DNA of 12,443 bases, taken from Acidaminococcus sp. Lineage in GTDB: Bacteria; Bacillota; Negativicutes; Acidaminococcales; Acidaminococcaceae. Made by a program: the position numbers and the translations under genes. Of the stretch, positions 6,091 through 12,298 are shown in pieces. The notes under the pieces are model-generated. The model was not told the origin of the DNA. It ran no database searches and saw only the letters and a list, made by a program, of their open reading frames with translations. Position 1 is the stretch's first letter; every line of letters begins with the position of its first letter. The stretch is from positions 1-12,443 of the forward strand of contig DXYB01000053.1 of assembly GCA_019416065.1 (NCBI GenBank), in the 5' to 3' direction.

Positions 6091-7266
6091 TTACTTTTTC
6101 TTTCTGTTTTCCGCAAGAAGCAGACGGATCACAAACTCTCTTACAAAGCCTGAAGTTTCCTCCAGTCCTACCCCTTCATAGAGCTGATGTAGCCGGTACT
6201 GCAGGGTATTCTTATGGATGGACAGCCTGTCTGATGCTTTTTGGAGCGCTCCCTCTTCTTCATAATAAATACGGGCTGTTTCTAGCAGCATCCGTACCTG
6301 GCTGGAAGAAACCTTCTTTTCCAATTGGAGAAGTTTTCGCCGGGCCAGCGCTCCGCCTCCATGGTTTTCCATCCGGGCCATGAGATAACAGACATCGTCT
6401 TGGGGATTTTCTGCTGAAACCACGGGTCCTGTCCCTTCTTCCAAAAGGATCGTCACTTGTCTCCCAGCTTCCGGCAATTCTTCCAAAGTTTCACAACAGT
6501 GACTGATAGCCAGTTTCAAGGAAGAATTCTGATTTCTCAATCCCAGGAGTTTACCTAAGATCCCATCTTGGATTTTTTCCGGCTCACAGAGTTTTTCCCT
6601 TTCTCCCCTTTCCAGACAGTGAAACACCAGCAACATCTGATTTAGCACGCCAAAGAGATTCCCCTGACAGAGTTTCGGATCCTTTTCCCACCAGGTATCC
6701 AGCTGCTCTGCCAAATCATGAAGGACTTCCTGTTCCTGCCGGCTTCCAATCCCCAGCAGTAAGAAAGGTGTCTGCAGCTGTAGCCCCATTGCTCGGCAGA
6801 GAGCCTGCATCTCGTCGCTTTCCTCTAGACTTCCGGAAACTAACAACTGCAGCAACCGGCTGCGGTTGTTCTGGCGGAACTTTTTTTCTCTATACTGCCT
6901 CTGTTGTCGGAAAAATTGGGTCACATACACCACAAGCAAATTGGCAGCATCGCGTATTTCCCGTTCTGCTCCGTAAAGCCCCACCACTCCAATGACCTGT
7001 CCATTGTCCAGGATGGGAAGATTGGCGCCTTTTTTCGCTCCAGGATAACGGTCCACGTTCTGTGCGTCAATGATCACAGGCTTTCCTGTTTCAGCTGCCA
7101 GGCGGGCTCCATGATGATAGGTTCCGATCCGTTTCTTTTCTGTAGAAGCCAAGATCGTCCCGTCCACTGCCATAGTATTAATGGTTCGCCCGCTTACAAG
7201 AGGAGACGTGGCTTCCACAAAAGCCTGAGCCAGGGCTGCAAATTCTGTCTGCTTCAGGTTATCCAT
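6091..7266 (-). CDS. CdaR-type sugar-diacid regulator (PucR-family helix-turn-helix)
   Basis: 391 residues. Residues 8-130 match the putative sugar-diacid recognition domain of CdaR (MAVDGTILASTEKKRIGTYH, 32-51; then LPILDNGQVIGVVGLYG, 83-99). The middle (130-320) is the poorly conserved linker region. Residues 326-384 are the C-terminal PucR-type helix-turn-helix, with LSIHKNTLQYRLHQL (348-362) as the recognition part. E. coli CdaR activates genes for galactarate, glucarate and glycerate use in response to the acid; here it sits between the MBL gene (10 nt) and the GntP permease (14 nt) in one operon, so control of that operon, including itself, is the natural inference. Start ATG 7264-7266 has AAAGGA about 5 nt upstream. 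Target site unknown; the palindrome at 8181-8196 is a candidate. Confidence 0.9.
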   Translation of the reverse strand: MDNLKQTEFAALAQAFVEATSPLVSGRTINTMAVDGTILASTEKKRIGTYHHGARLAAETGKPVIIDAQNVDRYPGAKKGANLPILDNGQVIGVVGLYGAEREIRDAANLLVVYVTQFFRQQRQYREKKFRQNNRSRLLQLLVSGSLEESDEMQALCRAMGLQLQTPFLLLGIGSRQEQEVLHDLAEQLDTWWEKDPKLCQGNLFGVLNQMLLVFHCLERGEREKLCEPEKIQDGILGKLLGLRNQNSSLKLAISHCCETLEELPEAGRQVTILLEEGTGPVVSAENPQDDVCYLMARMENHGGGALARRKLLQLEKKVSSSQVRMLLETARIYYEEEGALQKASDRLSIHKNTLQYRLHQLYEGVGLEETSGFVREFVIRLLLAENRKKK

Positions 7267-7276
7267 GGCCTTCCTT

Positions 7277-8101
7277 TCATTCTAGGAACAAGGTGTCTCC
7301 GGCTCCCAGATACATGGCATGGAGATCCGGTTCTTTCTTAACTCTCTCCCGAAAAGCTTCGCCGGTACAATGGTTAAATCCAATCAGTTTCATCCCAAAC
7401 TTTTTCATTTGCACCAGAGTTTTCTCAATCCGTTCTTCCGAAGCTTCCATCAGATGAGTGCCACCCGCCACGCCTATGATGGGCTGCTGGAATTGTTCCT
7501 GCACAGAAGATAAGATATTCAAGATCCCCGGATGGGAACAACCAACCAGTACAAATAGACCTTCTTTCAGCTGATGAACCAGGCAGATTTCATCATCGAA
7601 AGTATCCTGTTTCCATCCTTTTCCCTCACGCAGCTGGAATCTTTCCGGAATGGTTTCGAAAGAATAGATCCGCCGGAACCCGGTCATCAAAGAAACAGAA
7701 GGGGATAGGGAAAGTACGCTATCACACTCTTTGTGAAGAATACCTTTTTCTTCCAGAAACTTCTCATTAAACCCTACACCCAGGTAAGTAGCACGAATAT
7801 CCTCCAGCGCATATTTGTCTGTGAAATACCCTTTCCCAGTTACAAAGGGTGCACGTACCCCAGCTTCCACAAAGTTTGGATAGCCGCCCCCATGATCATA
7901 GTGACCGTGACTGCCCACAGCAAACTGGATACTCTCCAAAGGCACTTCCAGTTTCCGGGCATTTTCCAATGTACCCGGCCCCGCACCAAAATCAAATAGG
8001 ACTTTTGCATCCGGGAATTCTGCATAGAAAGAGAGCCCATGTTCGTGCTTTAGGCCAAGATTCTCCCCTGCACAATTATCCATCAGCGTCACCAGTTTCA
8101 T
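7277..8101 (-). CDS. MBL-fold metallo-hydrolase (COG1237, RFA-P synthase-like)
   Basis: 274 residues with the metallo-beta-lactamase fold. Metal ligands: SHGHYDH (64-70: His65, His67, Asp69, His70), His190 in VGCSHPGI, and His244 in GFNHCTGE. The opening MKLVTLMDN and the GLSFY segment (22-26) are typical of COG1237, the group annotated after the archaeal 7,8-dihydropterin-6-methyl-4-(beta-D-ribofuranosyl)-aminobenzene 5'-phosphate synthase; most bacterial members have no proven reaction, and that archaeal activity is unlikely here. No signal peptide, so cytosolic. The ATG at 8099-8101 follows GAGGTGA at good spacing. First gene of the operon; an enzyme acting on the imported acid, for example hydrolysing a lactone or ester, is a guess from context only. 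Confidence 0.88.
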   Translation of the reverse strand: MKLVTLMDNCAGENLGLKHEHGLSFYAEFPDAKVLFDFGAGPGTLENARKLEVPLESIQFAVGSHGHYDHGGGYPNFVEAGVRAPFVTGKGYFTDKYALEDIRATYLGVGFNEKFLEEKGILHKECDSVLSLSPSVSLMTGFRRIYSFETIPERFQLREGKGWKQDTFDDEICLVHQLKEGLFVLVGCSHPGILNILSSVQEQFQQPIIGVAGGTHLMEASEERIEKTLVQMKKFGMKLIGFNHCTGEAFRERVKKEPDLHAMYLGAGDTLFLE

Positions 8102-8153
8102 CGTTTCACCTCATTTTAAAAACGTTTGGAAATAGGCAAATAATTCTAACTTT

Positions 8154-8182
8154 ATTATAACAAACCCATAGATTTTTTCATT
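8154..8182 (-). promoter_or_regulatory. Predicted promoter of the MBL-CdaR-GntP-NCS2 operon
   Basis: Minus strand: perfect TATAAT at 8154-8159, 52 nt upstream of the first ATG. At 17-bp spacing the -35 position (8177-8182) reads AATGAA, a poor match, which suits a promoter that needs an activator such as the CdaR-type protein. Confidence 0.55.
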
Positions 8183-8196
8183 GGTCCGGAGACCAA
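8181..8196. promoter_or_regulatory. Palindromic operator TTGGTC-N4-GACCAA
   Basis: Perfect 6-bp arms TTGGTC (8181-8186) and GACCAA (8191-8196) around CGGA. It overlaps or abuts the -35 region of the operon promoter, where an activator or repressor would act. A second imperfect hairpin/palindrome (AGACTG and CGGTCT arms around TTTTT, about 8203-8219) lies just upstream. Confidence 0.55.
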
Positions 8197-8249
8197 ATTT
8201 GCAGACTGTTTTTCGGTCTAGGCTTGTCCAAATAGGATGAGATTTTCAT

Positions 8250-8284
8250 ATAAATAGGCCCGCAATCCATTCGACCGCAGGCCT
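8250..8284 (-). terminator. Terminator downstream of the integrase
   Basis: Minus strand: AGGCCTGCGGT (8274-8284) pairs with ATTGCGGGCCT (8256-8266) over 11 positions, three of them G-U, with a 7-nt loop, followed by ATTTATAT. It begins 7 nt after the integrase stop. The U-run is poor, so efficiency is doubtful; the stem could also be part of an attachment-end structure. Confidence 0.55.
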
Positions 8285-8291
8285 TTCCCCC

Positions 8292-9584
8292 TCACGCCTT
8301 ATTGGGAAACTGGATCACCTTGGGCTGGATCTCTCCTACCTGTTCCAGTTCTTTCCGTACGGTTTCCATCTCCTTCTGCTGCCGGGTCTGGATGAGTTTT
8401 ACTTCCTTCTGGGCATCATCGAACTTGATGTGCGTGTACACGTTGAGTGTGATGGAAATGTCGCTGTGGCCCATCAGGTACTGGAGCGTCTTAGCGCTCA
8501 CCCCGGAAAGGGCCATATTGGTACAGTACGTATGACGGCAGATGTGGGGCGTAATCTTTGGTAGCTGATAGTTGTGGAGGTTGTTGTATTTCTTCACGCT
8601 TTGGCTGAAATAATGCTGCCAATGCAAAGCTACTGTTGGTTTTCCATATATATCGTAAAAAAGGAATTTACCAACGCCATCAATGATGGGTTCCACCTTA
8701 GGCGGTTTCCTGCGCTGCAAGATAGCTGCAAAGCATTGGTACACCTCATCTGTCATGGGCAGGAGTCTTGCTCCTGCCTTGGTTTTTGTGGAGAGAATGT
8801 AATACTTCCCGTTTCCCTTTTGGAGCTGCTTATCCACGTTGATGGTCCGCTGCTCCAGGTCAATATCATGAACCGTCAGTCCACAAAACTCCGAAATCCG
8901 CAGCCCTGTATGGAACAAGATAAAGATCCCTTCGTAATATTTCCGGTAGTGCGCGTCGTTCTTAATAAAATCCAGGAAGATCTGCATATCTCTTTTCGAA
9001 AGGGCTTCCCGTCTCACGCTGTCGTTAACCAGGAGATCTTTCATTTCGAAGTTAAAGGGATTTCTCCACAAGATTTCATCATCAACAGCCATCTGAAAAG
9101 CTGGACGTACCACGCCCCGGATGCTGTGAATGGAACTGTATCCCCTCCCTTCTGCCTGCAAATTGACTAGCCATATTTTGGCATCGGACATTTTCACTTT
9201 ACCAATGGGCTTTTGGGAAAAGGGGTCTTTCTTCAGGGTATTGACCACAAACTTGTAACCGCTTAGCGTATTTGGCTTTACGCCTCTTTTAAGAAGAAGG
9301 TAGCGCTGGACCAGATCAATAACGGTCATGGAATCTGTATTGGCATTGGGGCACAGCGCCATACGGACTTCCATGCTGTCTTCTTTTTCCCTAAGGGAGC
9401 GGCAAGGTCTTTTTCCCCGGGGTAATGGATCTGTAGGCTCCAGTTTCCAGCTGTAAAAGAATTTTTGTTTGCCGTCTATCGTATATTTAAATTGGTAGCG
9501 TCCATCTTTTCGGACTGACTCACCAGGCCGAAGGAGACGCCTTTTCTTATCCCTTCGAGCCTGTGCTCTCATTTGTACTTTCAT
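8292..9584 (-). CDS. int: Tn916-family tyrosine recombinase (integrase)
   Basis: 430 residues, slightly longer than Tn916 Int. Residues 10-68 match its N-terminal arm-binding domain (RRDKKRRLLRPGESVRKDGR, 10-29; YSWKLEPTDPLPRGKR, 44-59). Residues 85-185 are the core-binding SAM-like domain. The catalytic domain (190-400) has the full set: Arg229 in TGLRISE, Lys267/269 in STKTKAGAR, His347 and Arg350 in PHICRHT, His373 in MGH, and nucleophile Tyr383 in NVYTHI. It cuts and joins element ends to the chromosome via a 3'-phosphotyrosine. Start ATG 9582-9584 follows AAAGGAG (spacing about 8). As in Tn916, the excisionase lies just upstream and int is outermost, so the element end should lie in about 8100-8290; I could not identify the attachment core. 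Confidence 0.95.
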   Translation of the reverse strand: MKVQMRAQARRDKKRRLLRPGESVRKDGRYQFKYTIDGKQKFFYSWKLEPTDPLPRGKRPCRSLREKEDSMEVRMALCPNANTDSMTVIDLVQRYLLLKRGVKPNTLSGYKFVVNTLKKDPFSQKPIGKVKMSDAKIWLVNLQAEGRGYSSIHSIRGVVRPAFQMAVDDEILWRNPFNFEMKDLLVNDSVRREALSKRDMQIFLDFIKNDAHYRKYYEGIFILFHTGLRISEFCGLTVHDIDLEQRTINVDKQLQKGNGKYYILSTKTKAGARLLPMTDEVYQCFAAILQRRKPPKVEPIIDGVGKFLFYDIYGKPTVALHWQHYFSQSVKKYNNLHNYQLPKITPHICRHTYCTNMALSGVSAKTLQYLMGHSDISITLNVYTHIKFDDAQKEVKLIQTRQQKEMETVRKELEQVGEIQPKVIQFPNKA

Positions 9585-9645
9585 CGTTTTTCTCCTTTCT
9601 CGTCATCCTATACATCCCTCAACGGGAGAAATAAGTCAACCTCTA

Positions 9646-9861
9646 TTAAATACACGAGGTCTGGCGAAGAAAGGTTTCAAATTCCTCCCGAATGATAAGC
9701 ACTTTCCGTCCATTACAGACTAAGAACGCTGCTCCATCGTATTCGGCAGCAATCCTGCGAAGTTTCTTTTCCCCAATGTGGAAATACAGGCTGGCCTCTT
9801 TGATAGTTAAGGTAAACCGCTGGTTCATTGGCAACATGTCCTGGCTTTCTTTTTGTTTCAT
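9646..9861 (-). CDS. xis: Excisionase, Tn916 Xis type
   Basis: 71 residues from the ATG at 9859-9861. The segment RFTLTIKEASLYFHIGEKKL aligns with Tn916 Xis ([21 protein letters not shown]): a small winged-helix DNA-binding protein that bends element ends and directs Int towards excision. I chose this ATG because GGGGGG (9871-9876) is 9 nt away; an earlier in-frame ATG at 9868-9870 touches the G-run and would leave no spacing. It is 61 nt before int, similar to Tn916. An inverted repeat CCTATT-N8-AATAGG at 9883-9902 lies upstream and may be regulatory. Confidence 0.88.
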   Translation of the reverse strand: MKQKESQDMLPMNQRFTLTIKEASLYFHIGEKKLRRIAAEYDGAAFLVCNGRKVLIIREEFETFLRQTSCI

Positions 9862-9933
9862 AAAATGCATCCCCCCTAAATTCCTATTCTAAGAGTAATA
9901 GGACAAGAGGGGGATGGTTAAGTACTGATTGCA

Positions 9934-9965
9934 TAAAAAATAGCACCTGCTATGTAGCAAGTGCC
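9934..9965 (-). terminator. Rho-independent terminator after the antitoxin operon
   Basis: Minus strand: GGCACTTGC (9957-9965) pairs with GCAGGTGCT (9942-9950) over 9 positions (two G-U), 6-nt loop, followed by ATTTTTT. It comes 15 nt after the stop of the Doc stub and separates the antitoxin transcript from xis-int. Confidence 0.8.
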
Positions 9966-9979
9966 TTAGTTTTACCACA

Positions 9980-10096
9980 TCAAATTTTATGTGCTCTTGA
10001 ATCATTTAGTCCATTCTTCCCTGAAGCAATGTCCGTGATTTCCTGAATTAGCTCCTCATGCATCATGAGTACCTGATGTTCAGTGAGCCGGATCAT
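9980..10096 (-). pseudogene. Truncated Doc/Fic-family toxin stub
   Basis: A 38-codon frame whose ATG (10094-10096) overlaps the antitoxin stop TGA (10093-10095) as ATGA, the usual coupling in phd-doc operons. It begins MIRLTEHQVLMMHEELIQ, which resembles the first helix of Doc proteins (MIxLTxEQVLxLHxxLIE). A GLND stretch follows where Doc has GxRD, then the frame ends. The Fic catalytic motif HxFx(D/N)GN(K/R) that AMP-adds or phosphorylates EF-Tu is wholly missing, so no toxin activity is expected. The terminator follows at once, so the rest has been deleted rather than just frameshifted. The length and position support a remnant; a genuine micro-protein is the alternative. Confidence 0.65.
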
Positions 10097-10335
10097 TTGG
10101 CGAGGACCTCATAGGCTTTCCGGTTTTGTTTCATAATTCTACGGGAAACGGCCATCACATCTTCATCCGGCAATGTCTGTTCATCATTGGCTCTATTAAA
10201 ATCAATAATCAGATATTTAGGCGTATTATTTTTCAGGATAATGGCAGAACCCTTCTGATCTACCAGACGGGCTACTTTGGAAAAGTTCTGGTTTGCCTCC
10301 GACATAGAAACGAGCGTATCGGTACTGATATTCAT
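10093..10335 (-). CDS. Phd/YefM-family antitoxin
   Basis: 80 residues from the ATG at 10333-10335, which has AGAGGTGAT just upstream (spacing about 5); a longer frame from 10365 would start inside the promoter and is rejected. The first 55 residues (LVSMSEANQNFSKVARLVDQ, 8-27, then GSAIILKNNTPKYLIIDF) match the Phd/YefM DNA-binding fold, which dimerises and represses its own operon. The C-terminal part (about 56-80), which neutralises the toxin in this family, is acidic then basic. The toxin that should follow survives only as a stub, so this is an orphan antitoxin that may still act as a repressor or protect against related toxins. Confidence 0.85.
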   Translation of the reverse strand: MNISTDTLVSMSEANQNFSKVARLVDQKGSAIILKNNTPKYLIIDFNRANDEQTLPDEDVMAVSRRIMKQNRKAYEVLAK

Positions 10336-10351
10336 GGTATCACCTCTTTGC

Positions 10352-10389
10352 GTACAGTGTACCATTTTTCTAGGATAAATTCAACCTAG
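10352..10389 (-). promoter_or_regulatory. Antitoxin promoter with two palindromic operators
   Basis: Minus strand: -35 TTGAAT (10379-10384), 17-bp spacer, -10 TACACT (10356-10361). The perfect 11-bp palindrome GTACACTGTAC (10352-10362) covers the -10; CTAGG-N10-CCTAG (10370-10389) covers the -35. YefM-type repressors are known to bind TGTACA-like palindromes, so the first is a strong candidate for self-repression. Confidence 0.75.
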
Positions 10390-10510
10390 TTTTATTAGGT
10401 CACTTTTAACCGGCCAAATGGGTCAAAAAATATTCCGGTCTTGACAATACCCGCCAAAAGTTGGGAAAAGCGCCAGATGAAAGTGGGGATTTTCGATGCT
10501 CTTTTATAGA

Positions 10511-10966
10511 CTAAGGTTCCCCACTCCTTAAGTCTTTTTGTTTTTTTATAATCCGGTACACCCGCTCTGCGTCTTTGATGGCCGCCAATTCAACGGTATA
10601 TTCCCTTTTAATGTTGCGCGACCAATCCTTCCACTTTAATTCGGTTGGCGCTGGTACAAAAAATATAGTTCCAGTATTGTCAGCATTTATTTTCCTTTTC
10701 AAATAGGTTATATGCTCATACTTCCATACAACACATCTGTTCCCACACCAGATCAGTACTCGTCTATCGGTTATAATATAATATATTTTCCGTCTATTCA
10801 TAATTTGCAGAATAAATTTCCAGAAATATCCCCAAATTCCACATGCATTCCAATAAAGCCAGAAGACAAACATGAAAATATTCCCATCGCCTTCAATCCA
10901 CTCTATGAAAATTTTACAGTTTCCGAGAAAAAATAAAGTCCTAAATTGCAATAACAAGTTGGACAC
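10511..10966 (-). CDS. Membrane protein with PH-like domain, probably 5'-truncated by the IS
   Basis: 151 codons from a GTG (10964-10966) lying within the left inverted repeat of the IS30 element, so the true N-terminus is probably lost. Visible parts: a Trp/Phe-rich hydrophobic segment (about 29-56), then RRKIYYIITDRRVLIWCG (58-75), VVWKYEHITYLKRKINADNT and GTIFFVPAP (98-106), and near the end AAIKDAERVYRIIKKQK. This order (membrane segment, YxITDRR, GTIxF, IxDAExVYRII) is that of bacterial PH-domain membrane proteins of unknown function. No convincing ribosome-binding site: GAGGGG abuts the GTG with no spacing. Base composition is AT-richer than the housekeeping genes to the left, which fits an accessory region. 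Whether it is expressed is unclear. Confidence 0.5.
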   Translation of the reverse strand: MSNLLLQFRTLFFLGNCKIFIEWIEGDGNIFMFVFWLYWNACGIWGYFWKFILQIMNRRKIYYIITDRRVLIWCGNRCVVWKYEHITYLKRKINADNTGTIFFVPAPTELKWKDWSRNIKREYTVELAAIKDAERVYRIIKKQKDLRSGEP

Positions 10967-10981
10967 CCCCTCTGTTGAATC

Positions 10982-12037
10982 CTACGCGGCTTTCACCTGA
11001 TAGATTTTATCCAGTTCCTCCTCGAAAACCTCGTCGGGTGTCCTGTAGTTGAGGAGCTTTCGGGGGAGGCTATTGCACCAGGTCTCGATATCGGAAATCT
11101 GGTCTGTGGTAAAGGAATCAATCCGCTTCCCCTTGGGGATAAACCTGCGGATGAGTCCGTTGTGACGTTCAATTGATCCTTTGTCGCATGATGTATAAGG
11201 ACGAGCGTAATAGACCAGTGTAGCTGCGACTTTCTCGATATCAGAAAGATCCGCAAACTCAGAACCATTATCAGTTGTGATCGTCTTGAAGACCTCGCTG
11301 AAATGCTCACTATAGTCCTTTTTGATCTTTTCCATAGCCCGCATGACACTGCCCGCGGATTTATCAGGAATCGGGATCATCCAGTACTCCCGGCTCTTTC
11401 TCTCGAGGAGGGTGAAAAGAGCTTCATCTTCGCCAGACTTAGATCCAAGGACGAGATCGCATTCCCAGTGTCCGAATTCCTCGCGGTTGTCGACCTCAGC
11501 AGGGCGTTCCTCAATGCTGCGGCCCAGCTTCTTTTTGTTGATCCTGCTGTGGTGCTGCTTCGTGTTCCGTCTTAGTTTCTCCGGAAGATTATGGTTTTTG
11601 ATCTGCAAAAGTCCAAGATCAACGTAACTGTATAAAGTTCTTGTATTGACTACCTGTTCACGGGTAAAACCGCCATCTTTAAGGGCTCGCCCGAAACAGG
11701 CATCAAGTGACCAATGGTCATCAAAGAAGTGTTTCTCTACATAGTCTATGAAATCCTTCTTTGCAAGGAACTCGTAGTGACGGCAGGATCCCATCCTGTG
11801 TTCCTCATAGGCTTTCTGACCGACAGAAGCCTTGTAGCGCTCAACCTTACCGTTATAGAGAAGGGCAGTCCCTCCTTTTAAGCTCATTGGAGACTGTTTG
11901 CGGAGAGCAGCCGATTTCTCTGGCAATCGCTCTGACGCTCTTTTGGTCCTTCCGCCGGATCTGAATCAGCATCCGGTCATCATAGGTAAGATGTTGTCCC
12001 TTGCGGCGCCATCTGTGGTAGAATAAGAGTTATCCAT
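10982..12037 (-). pseudogene. IS30-family transposase with two compensating frameshifts
   Basis: The C-terminal 314-codon open frame (up to 11926, TTG) carries the DDE catalytic residues: Asp157 (HWECDLV), Asp219 (TTDNGSEF) and Glu253 (GSIERHNG). The N-terminal helix-turn-helix lies in another frame: 11884-12028 encodes GQHLTYDDRMLIQIRR, then SVRAIAREIGCSPQTVSNEL, a typical IS30 DNA-binding region. The likely start, ATG 12035-12037 with AAGGAGG at proper distance, encodes MDNSYSTT in the same frame as the catalytic part. So one base is missing near 12011-12013 and one extra is present near 11871-11878; with both repaired the protein would be 351 residues, normal for the family. Net length is unchanged. 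As written it cannot make full transposase, unless the indels are sequencing errors or recoding occurs. Confidence 0.8.
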
Positions 12038-12133
12038 AGTGCAGCTCCTCCTTTGAATGTTTGTGTGGTAACTACATTCTACCAGAGAAAGCACGCTATG
12101 GATCTTTTCTTTTCATTTTCCGTAGCAAAGGAG

Positions 12134-12217
12134 CGGGAATGGAGTCAAGGGACAGTACGCTGGACGCATAGCGTCCGGGCAGCCCTTGACGGAATGACAC
12201 GGAGTACCCTATTCCCG
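12134..12217. other. Nested stem structure in the IS leader
   Basis: Three perfectly nested inverted repeats: CGGGAAT/ATTCCCG (12134-12140 with 12211-12217), GTCAAGGG/CCCTTGAC (12144-12151 with 12183-12190) and GGACGC/GCGTCC (12162-12167 with 12171-12176, loop ATA). It lies upstream of the transposase start, between the gene and the right end of the IS. Could be a structured RNA, an attenuator protecting against read-through, or a DNA-level structure. Confidence 0.6.
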
Positions 12218-12219
12218 AT

Positions 12220-12275
12220 AAAGGAACAGAGTTCCTTTCCTGCTTCCCGGCGAGGGCGGGTCCGGGCAGAGCCCG
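12220..12275. other. Two short hairpins near the right IS end
   Basis: AAAGGAAC-AGA-GTTCCTTT (12220-12238) and CGGGC-AGA-GCCCG (12263-12275), both perfect with the same 3-nt loop sequence AGA. They continue the structured stretch 12134-12217 towards the inverted repeat at 12288. Neither is followed by a proper U-run. Confidence 0.55.
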
Positions 12276-12298
12276 AGAGTTACTTAAGTGTCCAACTT

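Larger units (their letters stand above)
10956..12298. mobile_element. IS30-family insertion sequence, about 1.34 kb
   Basis: Bounded by AAGTTGGACAC (10956-10966) and its reverse complement GTGTCCAACTT (12288-12298), 11-bp perfect inverted ends beyond which similarity fades. It contains one transposase gene and a 250-nt structured leader. The exact ends are uncertain by a few bases. No 2-3 bp target duplication is visible beside them. Size and single DDE gene fit the IS30 family. Confidence 0.8.

Noticed and set aside
7277..8101. Beta-lactamase (antibiotic resistance) reading of the MBL protein
   Set aside because: No signal peptide, and the motif spacing and N-terminus fit COG1237 enzymes, not secreted class B lactamases.
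8574..9170. 198-codon plus-strand frame
   Set aside because: Antisense shadow of the integrase, no recognised domain or ribosome-binding site.
11871..11883. Classical programmed -1 frameshift in the transposase
   Set aside because: The shift needed here is +1 (or -2), there is no X XXY YYZ heptamer, and a second opposite shift near 12012 would still be required.
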